A stretch of DNA of 64,000 nt, taken from NCBI GenBank assembly GCA_963772165.1, contig CAVYWA010000026.1, positions 5,609-69,608 on the forward strand, in the 5' to 3' direction. The notes beneath the pieces were generated by a model, which worked only from the letters and a program-made list of their open reading frames with translations, did no database searches and was not told the origin of the DNA. The translations under genes were made by a program, and so were the position numbers. Below, one piece after another: positions 52,551 through 60,592 of this stretch; the stretch's first letter is position 1; every line of letters begins with the position of its first letter. The stretch comes from JAGVPT01 sp963772165 (GTDB taxonomy: Bacteria > Bacteroidota > Ignavibacteria > UBA10030 > UBA8401).

Positions 52551-54578
52551 TTATTTCGTTATTCCAAATTCCTTCAACAAAAACGCGTAGACAAACGCCT
52601 GCTCTTTATAAGCGTCGTATCTCCCCGATGCGCCGCCGTGCCCCGCTCCCATATTCATTTTCAAAAGCAAAAGATTGGAATCTGTTCTTGTCGCGCGCAT
52701 TTTTGCCGTATATTTGGCCGGTTCCCAATACATCACCTGGCTGTCGTTGAGTGATGCGGTGATCAGGATATCAGGATATGATTTTGTTTCAATGTTTGAG
52801 TAGGGGCAGTACGTTTTCATGTACTCGTATTCGGCCTTGATGTTCGGGTTCCCCCATTCGAGATATTCTCCTACCGTGAGCGGCAGCGTCGTGTCGAGCA
52901 TCGTGTTCACAACGTCCACAAACGGCACGGCAAGGTGAGCGGCTTTGCATAAATCAGGACGCATATTCAGCACGGCTCCGATAAGCAAACCGCCGGCGCT
53001 TCCTCCTTCAATCGCAAGGCGGTCCTTCGATGTATAACCGTGTTCCACAAGGTGTTCAGCGCACGTAATAAAATCGGTGAATGTATTTTTCTTCTTCAAC
53101 ATCTTCCCGTCATCGCGCCATTGTTCTCCCATATCTCCCCCGCCCCGGATATGCGCTAAAGCATAGACAACTCCTCGGTCCAACAAACTCAAACGGGGAA
53201 TAGAGAAATCGACCGGAATAGAAATGCCGTACGAGCCGTAGCCGTACAACAATAACGGACTCGAGGCGTCCCTTTTCATTCCCTTTTTGTACACCAGGGA
53301 AACCGGGATCTCCGTTCCGTCGGATGCCTTCGCCCAGACACGTTCGGAGACAAACTGTGCCGGGTCGTAGCCGCCGAGAACTTCCGTCTGCTTCAACAGC
53401 ACGATCTCTCCCGACTCCATATTATACTCGAACACCGAACTTGGCGTGATGAACGATTGATAGCTGTAACGAAAATTCATTGTGTTGAATTCGGGGTTTG
53501 CGCCGGCAAAGGCAGAGTAGACGGGCTCGGGGAAAACAATGCCCTGAATCTTATCCGTCCGAAAATCAAGTACGCGCAATGTGTTCAGCGCATTCTCTCG
53601 TTCACTGAAGACAGCATGATCCTTGAACAGTGCCACATCTTCCAATTTTATGCCGGTTCGATGAGGTACAAGCTCCTTCCAATTGCCGGGCGACGGGTTC
53701 TCAACGGGCGCCGTGACAAGGCGGAAGTTTTTTGCTTCTTTGTTCGTGCGAATATAGAAAAGCCCTTCGCGATGACCGACGGAATACTCGTGCCCTTCTT
53801 CTCTTGCCAGCAGGAGCGTAAACTCTTTCTCACCCTCGCCGCTCGGGAGATACCGCACTTCGCTTGTGATCGAACTTTCCGAGTAAAGAAATATATATTT
53901 GCGGTCGTTCGAGCGGCTCACCCAAACCCTGTACAGCTCGTCTTTTTCTTCATAGACCACGTCATCGCTTGAAGTCCCAAGCACGTGCCTGTGCAATCTG
54001 TACGGGCGCTTTGCATAATCTTCTTTTACGTAGAAGATCGTTTTGTTATCGGACGACCACTCGGCGGAATTGACCTGGCCGATAGCATCCGGCAAAACTT
54101 CGCCCGTTTGAAAATTCTTTACGTATCCCAGGTATTCGCGGAAACCCGTTGTGTCGAGCGAGTACAGGAGTAAGTTTCCATCGTCGCTGATTTTGTACAG
54201 CCCAAGCCCGAGGAATTGATGCCCCTTTGCAAGCTCGTTGAGGTCGAGCGTAAGTTGTTCTTCTCCTGCCATCGACTCATGTTTGCGGCAATACAGCGGG
54301 TATTGTTTTCCTTCTTCCGTCTTTGTGTAGTACCAATAATCTCCGTATTTGTACGGCACGCTGAGGTCCGTCTGTTTGATGCGGCCGAGGATTTCCTTGT
54401 AGAGAACTGCCTGAAATTTTTCTGTCGGCTTCATCATTGATGCAGTATAAACATTTTCCGATTCCAGGTAGGAGATGACTTCCGGGTCTGTTTTTTCTCT
54501 CAACCAGAAATAGTTATCGATACGAACATCACTATGGACGGCATCAACTTTAGGATTTATTTTTGCAACGGGAGGCAA
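52551..54578 (-). CDS. Prolyl-oligopeptidase-family serine peptidase (S9A, oligopeptidase B-like)
   Basis: 675 residues: a seven-bladed propeller (about 70-400) and an alpha/beta-hydrolase domain. The triad is Ser in AIEGGSAGGLLIGAVL, Asp in TASLNDSQVMYWE and His in MGAGHGGASGRYD. DNYFWLREKTDPEVISYLESEN near the N-terminus is the family start. Oligopeptidase B cleaves short peptides after basic residues. The only start in this frame is TTG 54578, preceded by an in-frame TGA; the next ATG would cut off conserved residues. A lost upstream ATG through a further +1 error is possible, and a signal peptide could be missing. Confidence 0.92.
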   Translation of the reverse strand: MPPVAKINPKVDAVHSDVRIDNYFWLREKTDPEVISYLESENVYTASMMKPTEKFQAVLYKEILGRIKQTDLSVPYKYGDYWYYTKTEEGKQYPLYCRKHESMAGEEQLTLDLNELAKGHQFLGLGLYKISDDGNLLLYSLDTTGFREYLGYVKNFQTGEVLPDAIGQVNSAEWSSDNKTIFYVKEDYAKRPYRLHRHVLGTSSDDVVYEEKDELYRVWVSRSNDRKYIFLYSESSITSEVRYLPSGEGEKEFTLLLAREEGHEYSVGHREGLFYIRTNKEAKNFRLVTAPVENPSPGNWKELVPHRTGIKLEDVALFKDHAVFSERENALNTLRVLDFRTDKIQGIVFPEPVYSAFAGANPEFNTMNFRYSYQSFITPSSVFEYNMESGEIVLLKQTEVLGGYDPAQFVSERVWAKASDGTEIPVSLVYKKGMKRDASSPLLLYGYGSYGISIPVDFSIPRLSLLDRGVVYALAHIRGGGDMGEQWRDDGKMLKKKNTFTDFITCAEHLVEHGYTSKDRLAIEGGSAGGLLIGAVLNMRPDLCKAAHLAVPFVDVVNTMLDTTLPLTVGEYLEWGNPNIKAEYEYMKTYCPYSNIETKSYPDILITASLNDSQVMYWEPAKYTAKMRATRTDSNLLLLKMNMGAGHGGASGRYDAYKEQAFVYAFLLKEFGITK

Positions 54579-54726
54579 GGCGGCGTAGAAGGTTGTTGGT
54601 CAGAAGTTTTACATCATAAGTTGAAAAAATTAGTAACAATAGCCCACTAAGAATATCTTCGTCACTTTTAAAAACATATCCATACAACGTATAACTTACA
54701 ATTTATAATTTCTCCCCAAGCGCCGA

Positions 54727-55956
54727 CTATTTTATCCTCTTGACGACTACAATTGTCTTATCGTCGGAATATTTTCCTTTTGAACTGAACTTTTGCACAT
54801 CTTCCAGGATCAACCGTGCAATGTCCTTCGCACTTTCTTGTTTCAATTCCAACAACTTGTCGGTTAAACGCTTTTCCGAATATTGATTTCCTCTTGCATC
54901 CATTGTCTCCGTTACCCCATCCGTAAACAGTAACAAAACGTCCCCCTTGGCGATCATAATTCCTTCGCTCCGAAAAGCCTGGTCGGGAAACGGCCCGATA
55001 ACATTTCCGGTCGATTCGAGCCCCTCCGTCGCATTTGTCTTCGCCCGGTAGAGAATTGGATTGGGATGCCCTGCATTGACATAAACGCACAAGCCATGTT
55101 TATCGTTGATGAGCTCGGCATAGAAAAGAGTAAGGAATCTATCGTCGCTGAACGCTCTGTGAACGAGCGTATTGATGTTCCGGATGAGTGCGGTGATTTT
55201 TGTTTGGTACGATGCGCCCATGCGGAGGGCGCCTGAGACGTAGAGCGCCTGAACAGCGGCGGAAATTCCTTTGCTTGCCGCGTCGCCGATGACGATGCTG
55301 ACACGATCGTTATCATCGCTCACGATGTAATCAAAAAAATCTCCGCCCACGACCCTGTCGGCGACCGAGACGCCGAACATTTCGTAATTATGGAAACGCA
55401 GTTCGTGTTCCGGCAGAATGCTTCGTTGAATCTCGCGTGCCTTGTCCAAATCTTTCTCGATAAGCGCGCTCTTGCGCTCCATATGCCTGCTTCTCAACAT
55501 CGATGTTACGGCGATGCCGATAATGTTGAGCGTCGGCGCGATCTGGTCGTGCGTCAAGTCGGTGTTAAACGACATCACGTACCGGTAAAGCTCGCCATCC
55601 CGGACCTTGACCAACTCGCCAACGCCGGTCGCCGAATATTTAAAAATCCCTTTGCTGCGAAGGTAGGGGTTCGTTTCCTTGGCAACAACAGTGCGATGTT
55701 TCGGCAGCGTTTTGAACACGCGGTATTCATTGACTTTAACGAGAAAGTGGGGTTTTATTTTTTCCATCGCCCCGACCTGCCCGATGAGTTCGTACGCATA
55801 TTTCGACGCGTTGAGTTTCCACACGCGTCCCCCTTGAATTTCGATTCTGTCATTTTGTACGATCTGATGGAGCACATGCTTGAGCAGTTCCTCGCTGGAC
55901 TCGAATTTTCTGCTATCAAAACTTTCAATGGTCTTGTGTAATTGTCGCTGATTCAT
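54727..55956 (-). CDS. SpoIIE/RsbU-type phosphatase with N-terminal sensory domain
   Basis: 409 residues. The N-terminal 170 residues (KFESSEELLKHVLHQIVQ ... YAYELIGQVGAMEKIKPHFL ... GELYRYVMSFNTDL) form a GAF-like or related sensor not recognised in detail. The helix KDLDKAREIQRSILP leads into the phosphatase with VVGGDFFDYI, VIGDAASKGISAA, ADGVT-like LLFTDGVTET and YSDDKTIVVVKRI. This matches the RsbU-like family acting in partner switching. ATG 55956 is chosen: the upstream open frame (to 56202) reads through family F repeats. It is the second such phosphatase of the window. Confidence 0.92.
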   Translation of the reverse strand: MNQRQLHKTIESFDSRKFESSEELLKHVLHQIVQNDRIEIQGGRVWKLNASKYAYELIGQVGAMEKIKPHFLVKVNEYRVFKTLPKHRTVVAKETNPYLRSKGIFKYSATGVGELVKVRDGELYRYVMSFNTDLTHDQIAPTLNIIGIAVTSMLRSRHMERKSALIEKDLDKAREIQRSILPEHELRFHNYEMFGVSVADRVVGGDFFDYIVSDDNDRVSIVIGDAASKGISAAVQALYVSGALRMGASYQTKITALIRNINTLVHRAFSDDRFLTLFYAELINDKHGLCVYVNAGHPNPILYRAKTNATEGLESTGNVIGPFPDQAFRSEGIMIAKGDVLLLFTDGVTETMDARGNQYSEKRLTDKLLELKQESAKDIARLILEDVQKFSSKGKYSDDKTIVVVKRIK

Positions 55957-56062
55957 AATTCCTTTACAGGGTTTGATGATTCTTGGCATCAAAATGTAAC
56001 GACATATTCCCCAAGAAACAAGAAAGAATAAGCTTGGGTGGTGGCTCAGGTTGAGTAAGAAA

Positions 56063-56144
56063 TTGTCATGCCTCGCTGAGGCGGGGCATCCATTATGGAG
56101 CAAGAAAGAATTATTTGGATTCGCGCTTTCGCGAGAATGACAAA
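56063..56144. repeat. Dispersed repeat, family F (TTGTCAT...GGATCC-like to GGATTCGCG...GAATGACAA)
   Basis: TTGTCATGCCTCGCTGAGGC and the facing GCGCTTTCGCGAGAATGACA define an inverted pair around TCCATTATGGAGCAAG. The arms contain internal palindromes (CCTCGCTGAGG, CGCGCTTTCGCG-like). It is similar to the well-known dispersed TTGTCATTC...GAATGACAA elements of many genomes and sits before mutS. Confidence 0.6.
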
Positions 56145-56282
56145 CCGAGCCAGCACCTAAGCCTGATTGAACAGTAATGGCTCGATTGTTTCTTCTTTTC
56201 ACCCCTCATTGAGAAAATCATGGCAGTACTGAGTCGTTGATCCGTTCTTGATTGCCCACCGATTTTTCCCTACCTTTTTATT

Positions 56283-58940
56283 ATGTCAACCCCGCTCATG
56301 AAACAATACTCCGAAGTAAAAGCGAAGTATCCGGACACCATACTTCTCTTTCGCATGGGGGATTTTTTTGAAACATTCGATGAAGATGCAAAAGTCACTT
56401 CGCGCGTCCTCGGTATCACGCTCACCCGGCGCGGCAACGGTGCAGCGGGGGAAACGCCCCTCGCCGGGTTTCCCCATCACGCACTCGACACCTATTTGCC
56501 GAAGTTGCTGAAAGCCGGGCTCCGCGTTGCGATATGCGAACAGCTCGAAGACCCGAAGTTCGCCAAGGGAATCGTCAAGCGCGACGTGATCGAAGTTGTT
56601 TCACCCGGGGTCGCATTTTCGGACAAGGTGCTCGACCAGAAGCAGAATAATTATCTGGCGGCAATCGCTCTTCCTTCAGCCGTAGCAACCGGCGACGACA
56701 TCATCGGGTTTTCCTACGTGGATATTTCCACCGGCGAGTTTGCTGCGGCAGAAATTCCATTCCGGGCGCTTGAACAGCAGATCAATTCTATTACTCCGTC
56801 TGAAATCATTGTCCAGAAAAGAGATAAGGATGCGCTGCAGCAACTTTTGAGGGCGTGCTACAGCGGCCTTTTCACCACTATCGATGATTGGGTGTTTCAT
56901 TTCGATTACGGCTACGAAACGCTCGTCCGCCATTTTCATACCCAATCGCTAAAAGGGTTCGGCGTCGACACAATGTCGGTCGGCATTGCGGCAGCGGGCT
57001 CCGTCATGCATTATCTCAACGAGACGCAGAAAGCCAACCTCGCTCACATTCAGAAAATCGTCCCTTATAATATCTCGGATAGCATCGTACTCGATGCGTC
57101 GACAAAACGGAATCTCGAAATCACCTCGTCCTTCGGCGGAACGTCGGACGGGACGCTCTTCTCTGTGCTTGACAGGACCTTGACGCCGATGGGGGGGAGG
57201 CTGTTAAAAAAATGGATTTCCCATCCGTTGAAAAACCTCGACCAAATCCGATGGCGTTCCGTCGGCGTGATGACCTTCGTTGAAGATGAGACCATGCGGA
57301 AAAAAATATCCGCCGAGCTCGCTGAGATCGGAGACCTGGAGCGCCTCATTGCAAAAATCGCGACCGGCAGGGCAATCCCCCGCGACATGGTCGCCATGAA
57401 ACATATTCTGCGCCGCATCCCATTCTTAAAAACCATCCTTAGTGAAAAACCGGCGCCTCCTTTTTCTGAGATTCATGCAGCCTTGCAGCCGATCGAGACG
57501 GTTGCGGATGCTATTGAGCAGGCGATCACCGAAACTCCCCCCATGAATTTTGCCGACGGCGGCGTCATCCGGCGCGGGTACAACGCCGAACTGGACGAGC
57601 TGACCTCGCTGGCACATTCGGCGAAAGAATGGGTGGCGAACATGCAGAAAAAAGAACGTGAGCGAACCGGCATTTCGTCGCTGAAGATCGGCTTCAACAA
57701 TGTGTTCGGCTATTACATCGAGATCACTCACACGCACAAAGACAAAGTCCCTGCCGATTATATTCGCAAGCAGACGATGACGAATGCCGAACGATTCATC
57801 ACCCCGGAGTTGAAAGAGTACGAAGAAAAGATCCTTCACGCAGAAGAAAAGATTCTCGCGCTCGAGACGGCGCTCTTCAACGAACTGCGAATGCTCGTCG
57901 CCTCGCACGCAGGAGCCATCCAGCAAAATGCCCGGCAAATTGCCGTGCTCGATTGCCTTGTGTCGCTCGCCCAGGTGGCCGTTGCAAACCAATACGTTTT
58001 ACCGGAAGTCAACGACTCGACGCAGCTGTCTATCGAAGACGGACGCCATCCCGTGATCGAAATACTTTTACCGGCGGGAGAAAAGTATGTTGCGAACTCG
58101 GTATCGATCGATACGAACGAAAATCAAATTCTGATCATCACCGGTCCGAACATGAGCGGAAAATCTTCTTACCTGCGCCAGGTCGGTTTGATTGTGCTGC
58201 TTGCGCAGATTGGCAGTTTCGTCCCGGCGAAAAAGGCGGTAATCGGATTGGTCGACAATATTTTCACGCGCGTGGGCGCAAGCGACAATATTGCTTCCGG
58301 CGAGAGCACGTTTCTCGTGGAGATGCACGAAGCCGCAAACATCGTCAACCGTGCAACATCGCGAAGTTTGATTCTTCTGGATGAAGTTGGACGTGGCACC
58401 AGCACGTTCGACGGCATCAGCATCGCCTGGGCGTTGACAGAATATCTGCATGAACACATCGGAGCCCGGACGCTGTTTGCAACACACTACCACGAACTAA
58501 ACGAACTGGCAGAGCTTTTTTCCCGCATCAAAAATTATAAAGTGGATGTTCGGGAGTACGGCGATAAAGTTATTTTCCTTCACACTGTCACGCCCGGCAC
58601 CGCCGACCATTCGTACGGAATTCAGGTGGCGAAAATGGCCGGTTTGCCGGAAGAACTCACGGAACGGGCAAAAAAAATCCTCAGCAACCTTGAAGATACG
58701 CAACTCCGTCCTCATGGGAACGCAGATGAAGAGCAGCTTCAAGATACCCTCCATTTGCACGCCGGTGGCAGAAAGACAATCGCTCCAAATACCGCCGATA
58801 AGATACAGCTCACAATGTTCGAAATGAAGGATGACGAACTGCGCGCAACGATTAGCAGGCTTGATATCGATTCAATGTCCCCGCTGGAGGCATTGAAATT
58901 ATTAGCAAAATTGAAGGCCACTCTTTCAAAAAACGATTAA
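56283..58940 (+). CDS. mutS: DNA mismatch repair protein MutS
   Basis: 885 residues, full-length. It recognises mispaired bases and small loops and starts repair. Domain I begins MKQYSEVKAKYPDTILLFRMGDFFETFDEDA with the mismatch-reading Phe-x-Glu (FFETF); MutS I, II, III and V domains are all present. Walker A is GPNMSGKSS (G621 region), Walker B ILLDEVGRGTSTFDG and the ATHYHEL switch follow. The C-terminal tail has KKILSNLED and a helix for dimer contacts. No mutL is in the window. The long homopolymers in the gene are intact, so it is a useful control against the frame errors elsewhere. Confidence 0.98.
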   Translation: MSTPLMKQYSEVKAKYPDTILLFRMGDFFETFDEDAKVTSRVLGITLTRRGNGAAGETPLAGFPHHALDTYLPKLLKAGLRVAICEQLEDPKFAKGIVKRDVIEVVSPGVAFSDKVLDQKQNNYLAAIALPSAVATGDDIIGFSYVDISTGEFAAAEIPFRALEQQINSITPSEIIVQKRDKDALQQLLRACYSGLFTTIDDWVFHFDYGYETLVRHFHTQSLKGFGVDTMSVGIAAAGSVMHYLNETQKANLAHIQKIVPYNISDSIVLDASTKRNLEITSSFGGTSDGTLFSVLDRTLTPMGGRLLKKWISHPLKNLDQIRWRSVGVMTFVEDETMRKKISAELAEIGDLERLIAKIATGRAIPRDMVAMKHILRRIPFLKTILSEKPAPPFSEIHAALQPIETVADAIEQAITETPPMNFADGGVIRRGYNAELDELTSLAHSAKEWVANMQKKERERTGISSLKIGFNNVFGYYIEITHTHKDKVPADYIRKQTMTNAERFITPELKEYEEKILHAEEKILALETALFNELRMLVASHAGAIQQNARQIAVLDCLVSLAQVAVANQYVLPEVNDSTQLSIEDGRHPVIEILLPAGEKYVANSVSIDTNENQILIITGPNMSGKSSYLRQVGLIVLLAQIGSFVPAKKAVIGLVDNIFTRVGASDNIASGESTFLVEMHEAANIVNRATSRSLILLDEVGRGTSTFDGISIAWALTEYLHEHIGARTLFATHYHELNELAELFSRIKNYKVDVREYGDKVIFLHTVTPGTADHSYGIQVAKMAGLPEELTERAKKILSNLEDTQLRPHGNADEEQLQDTLHLHAGGRKTIAPNTADKIQLTMFEMKDDELRATISRLDIDSMSPLEALKLLAKLKATLSKND

Positions 58941-59006
58941 GAAACTCTCACTCCACGCGGACGAAACCGCAACGCCAAATTCAAGTGAATGTTCTTGACA
59001 AACAAA

Positions 59007-59173
59007 GCCCCGGAGGGGCAACTTGCTTTCCAGAGCAGACAGAACCGTTCAAGAAATTTCGTCAGGAAGGAATTAATACTGAGAAACAAAAAAGGAAATA
59101 CTCAACCGCGGTGCCCCGGAGGGGCAACATGTTGCAGGACTAAAAAAACCGTTTTTCAAGCTCCGGCAGGAGC
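59007..59173. repeat. REP-like palindromes, family B, upstream of the IS200-like transposase
   Basis: Three copies: GCCCCGGAGGGGC at 59007-59019 and again at 59113-59125, and GCTCCGGCAGGAGC at 59160-59173, 22 bp before the transposase start. They share the CCGGAGG/CTCCGG core and a GAAAT or CAACTT/CAACAT flank. The downstream copies are listed separately. Confidence 0.85.
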
Positions 59174-59195
59174 GAAATGTAACAGGGGGGAATCT

Positions 59196-59687
59196 ATGGC
59201 AAATACATATTCTCAAATCTATATTCAGGTGGTTTTTGCTGTTCAGGGGAGGCAAAATCTTTTGCAGCCCGAGCATAAAGAAGAACTCCACAAATTTATC
59301 GCCGGTGTCGTTCGAAACAAAAACCAAAAGCTTATCCGGATCAACAGCGTGCATGACCACGTTCACATCCTTTTAAGCCTCAAACCCGATATTGCTCTTT
59401 CTGATCTGGTCCGGGACATCAAAGCAAATTCCTCTCGATTCATGAATAAGAAAGGATGGGTGATGGGTAGATTCAATTGGCAGGAAGGCTTTGGCGCATT
59501 CTCATATTCCCACTCACAACTCGACCGAGTTATCAACTATATCAACCGGCAGGAAGAGCATCATCGACAAAGATCGTTCAAAGATGAGTATTTTTCTTTG
59601 CTGGAAAAGTTTCATGTGAACTTTGATCCCAATTATTTGTTTGATTGGATGGACCAAAAGCCAACCGATGCTCCATCTCGCTCCTAA
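59196..59687 (+). CDS. IS200-like (REP-associated, RAYT-type) tyrosine transposase
   Basis: 163 residues, one Y1_Tnp (HUH) domain. MANTYSQIYIQVVFAVQGRQ is the typical start; HUH is HDHVHILLSLKPD (His-Asp-His-Val-His with HVH as the metal-binding pair); the catalytic Tyr is likely in YSHSQLDRVINYINRQEEHH (INYINRQ). ATG 59196 is preceded by AGGGGGG. The gene has no ends of a standard insertion sequence; instead it lies within six to eight palindromic copies of family B, and the last one (59680-59693) overlaps the stop codon. This is the architecture of RAYT genes, which are domesticated transposases believed to spread REP elements. The length and the HxH/NYI-Q features agree with the family. 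Confidence 0.9.
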   Translation: MANTYSQIYIQVVFAVQGRQNLLQPEHKEELHKFIAGVVRNKNQKLIRINSVHDHVHILLSLKPDIALSDLVRDIKANSSRFMNKKGWVMGRFNWQEGFGAFSYSHSQLDRVINYINRQEEHHRQRSFKDEYFSLLEKFHVNFDPNYLFDWMDQKPTDAPSRS

Positions 59688-59961
59688 CGGAGCTTGAACG
59701 ATTTCAGAGCATTACAACAAATATATCGCTCCTCTCGGAACTTTGCTAACAATTAATTTCTATCATAGATTTTGAGTCCCGGAGAGATGAAATATTTGTA
59801 GTTTGAATAACTTTGATCCCAAACATAACTACAAATATATCTCTCTTCTCGGAGCTTTAATAAGTTCTGCAATGCCGGTGCAGTTCACTGACTTTGAGTC
59901 CCGGAGGGACGAAATTTTTGTCATTTGAATGGCCGGCATCCAGTTGAAGCTCCGTAGGAGC
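59680..59961. repeat. REP-like palindromes, family B, downstream of the IS200-like transposase
   Basis: GCTCCTAACGGAGC (59680-59693, containing the TAA stop), a decayed GCTCCTCTCGGAAC (about 59728), GTCCCGGAGAGATGAAATAT (about 59776), CTTCTCGGAGC (about 59845), GTCCCGGAGGGAC (59898-59910) and GCTCCGTAGGAGC (59949-59961). GAAATATTTGTAG-like or GCGATATAGCAAT flanks follow several cores. Orientation alternates, as in mosaic elements. Confidence 0.85.
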
Positions 59962-60034
59962 GATATAGCAATCGTAATATACTTTTTTCCATAGCATCAG
60001 TTACCAAAATCAAACAACATTAAAGGATTACGTC

Positions 60035-60529
60035 ATGAACCTCAGCGACATCCATCTCCTCTACGAATTCAACTATTGGGCAAAAGCAAGAATGCTCGGC
60101 GCGGTTGATGCGCTTTCGGAAGAATTACTCTACAAAGATCTAAAAACGAGCTTCGGAACACTGCACGGAACCCTCGTCCATATCTGCGCTGCTGAAGATG
60201 TCTGGCTGCAGCGGCTCACCGGCACGGCGAGTCCAAAATTTCTCAAGGTGACCGACTTGCCGGATTACAAGGCGGTCAAAACAAAATGGCAGGATGTTGA
60301 GAAGGGGATGCTTACCTACGTTCACTCTCTCACGGAAGAACAGCTTCAGAAAACATTCACCTTTTTAAACGTGAAGGGCGAACCGGTGAGCAACGTGTTG
60401 TGGCAGGCACTCCAGCATCTCGTCAACCACGGCACATACCACCGCGGGCAAATCACGTCGATGATTCGGCAGTTCGGAGGGACTCCGGCGAACACCGACC
60501 TCATTGGATTCTACCGGCAAAAAAAGTAG
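60035..60529 (+). CDS. DinB-family metal-binding protein
   Basis: 164 residues. The four-helix bundle pattern is clear: DIHLLYEFNYWAKARMLGAV, then the ligands HICAAEDVWLQRL and HLVNHGTYHRGQITSMIRQFGG. Three His in the standard positions bind a metal. The family includes thiol transferases and DNA-damage-induced proteins of unknown function. AAAGGA lies before ATG 60035. An intrinsic terminator follows at once. It is more canonical than the DinB at 46957-47454. Confidence 0.95.
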   Translation: MNLSDIHLLYEFNYWAKARMLGAVDALSEELLYKDLKTSFGTLHGTLVHICAAEDVWLQRLTGTASPKFLKVTDLPDYKAVKTKWQDVEKGMLTYVHSLTEEQLQKTFTFLNVKGEPVSNVLWQALQHLVNHGTYHRGQITSMIRQFGGTPANTDLIGFYRQKK

Positions 60530-60534
60530 CCGGC

Positions 60535-60574
60535 AAAAAAAATCCCGTCCAGCAGTGCTGGACGGGATTTTTTT
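60535..60574. terminator. Bidirectional intrinsic terminator between dinB and clpC
   Basis: ATCCCGTCCAGCA (60542-60554) and TGCTGGACGGGAT (60556-60568) give a perfect stem, flanked by an A run on the left and T run on the right. It can stop transcripts from both sides and lies exactly between the convergent stops. Confidence 0.95.
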
Positions 60575-60592
60575 ACAACAGCATATTAATCG

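Noticed and set aside
59196..59687. Complete IS200/IS605 insertion sequence
   Set aside because: No TnpB gene and no single left and right end hairpins; instead many alternating palindromes surround it, as for RAYT genes.
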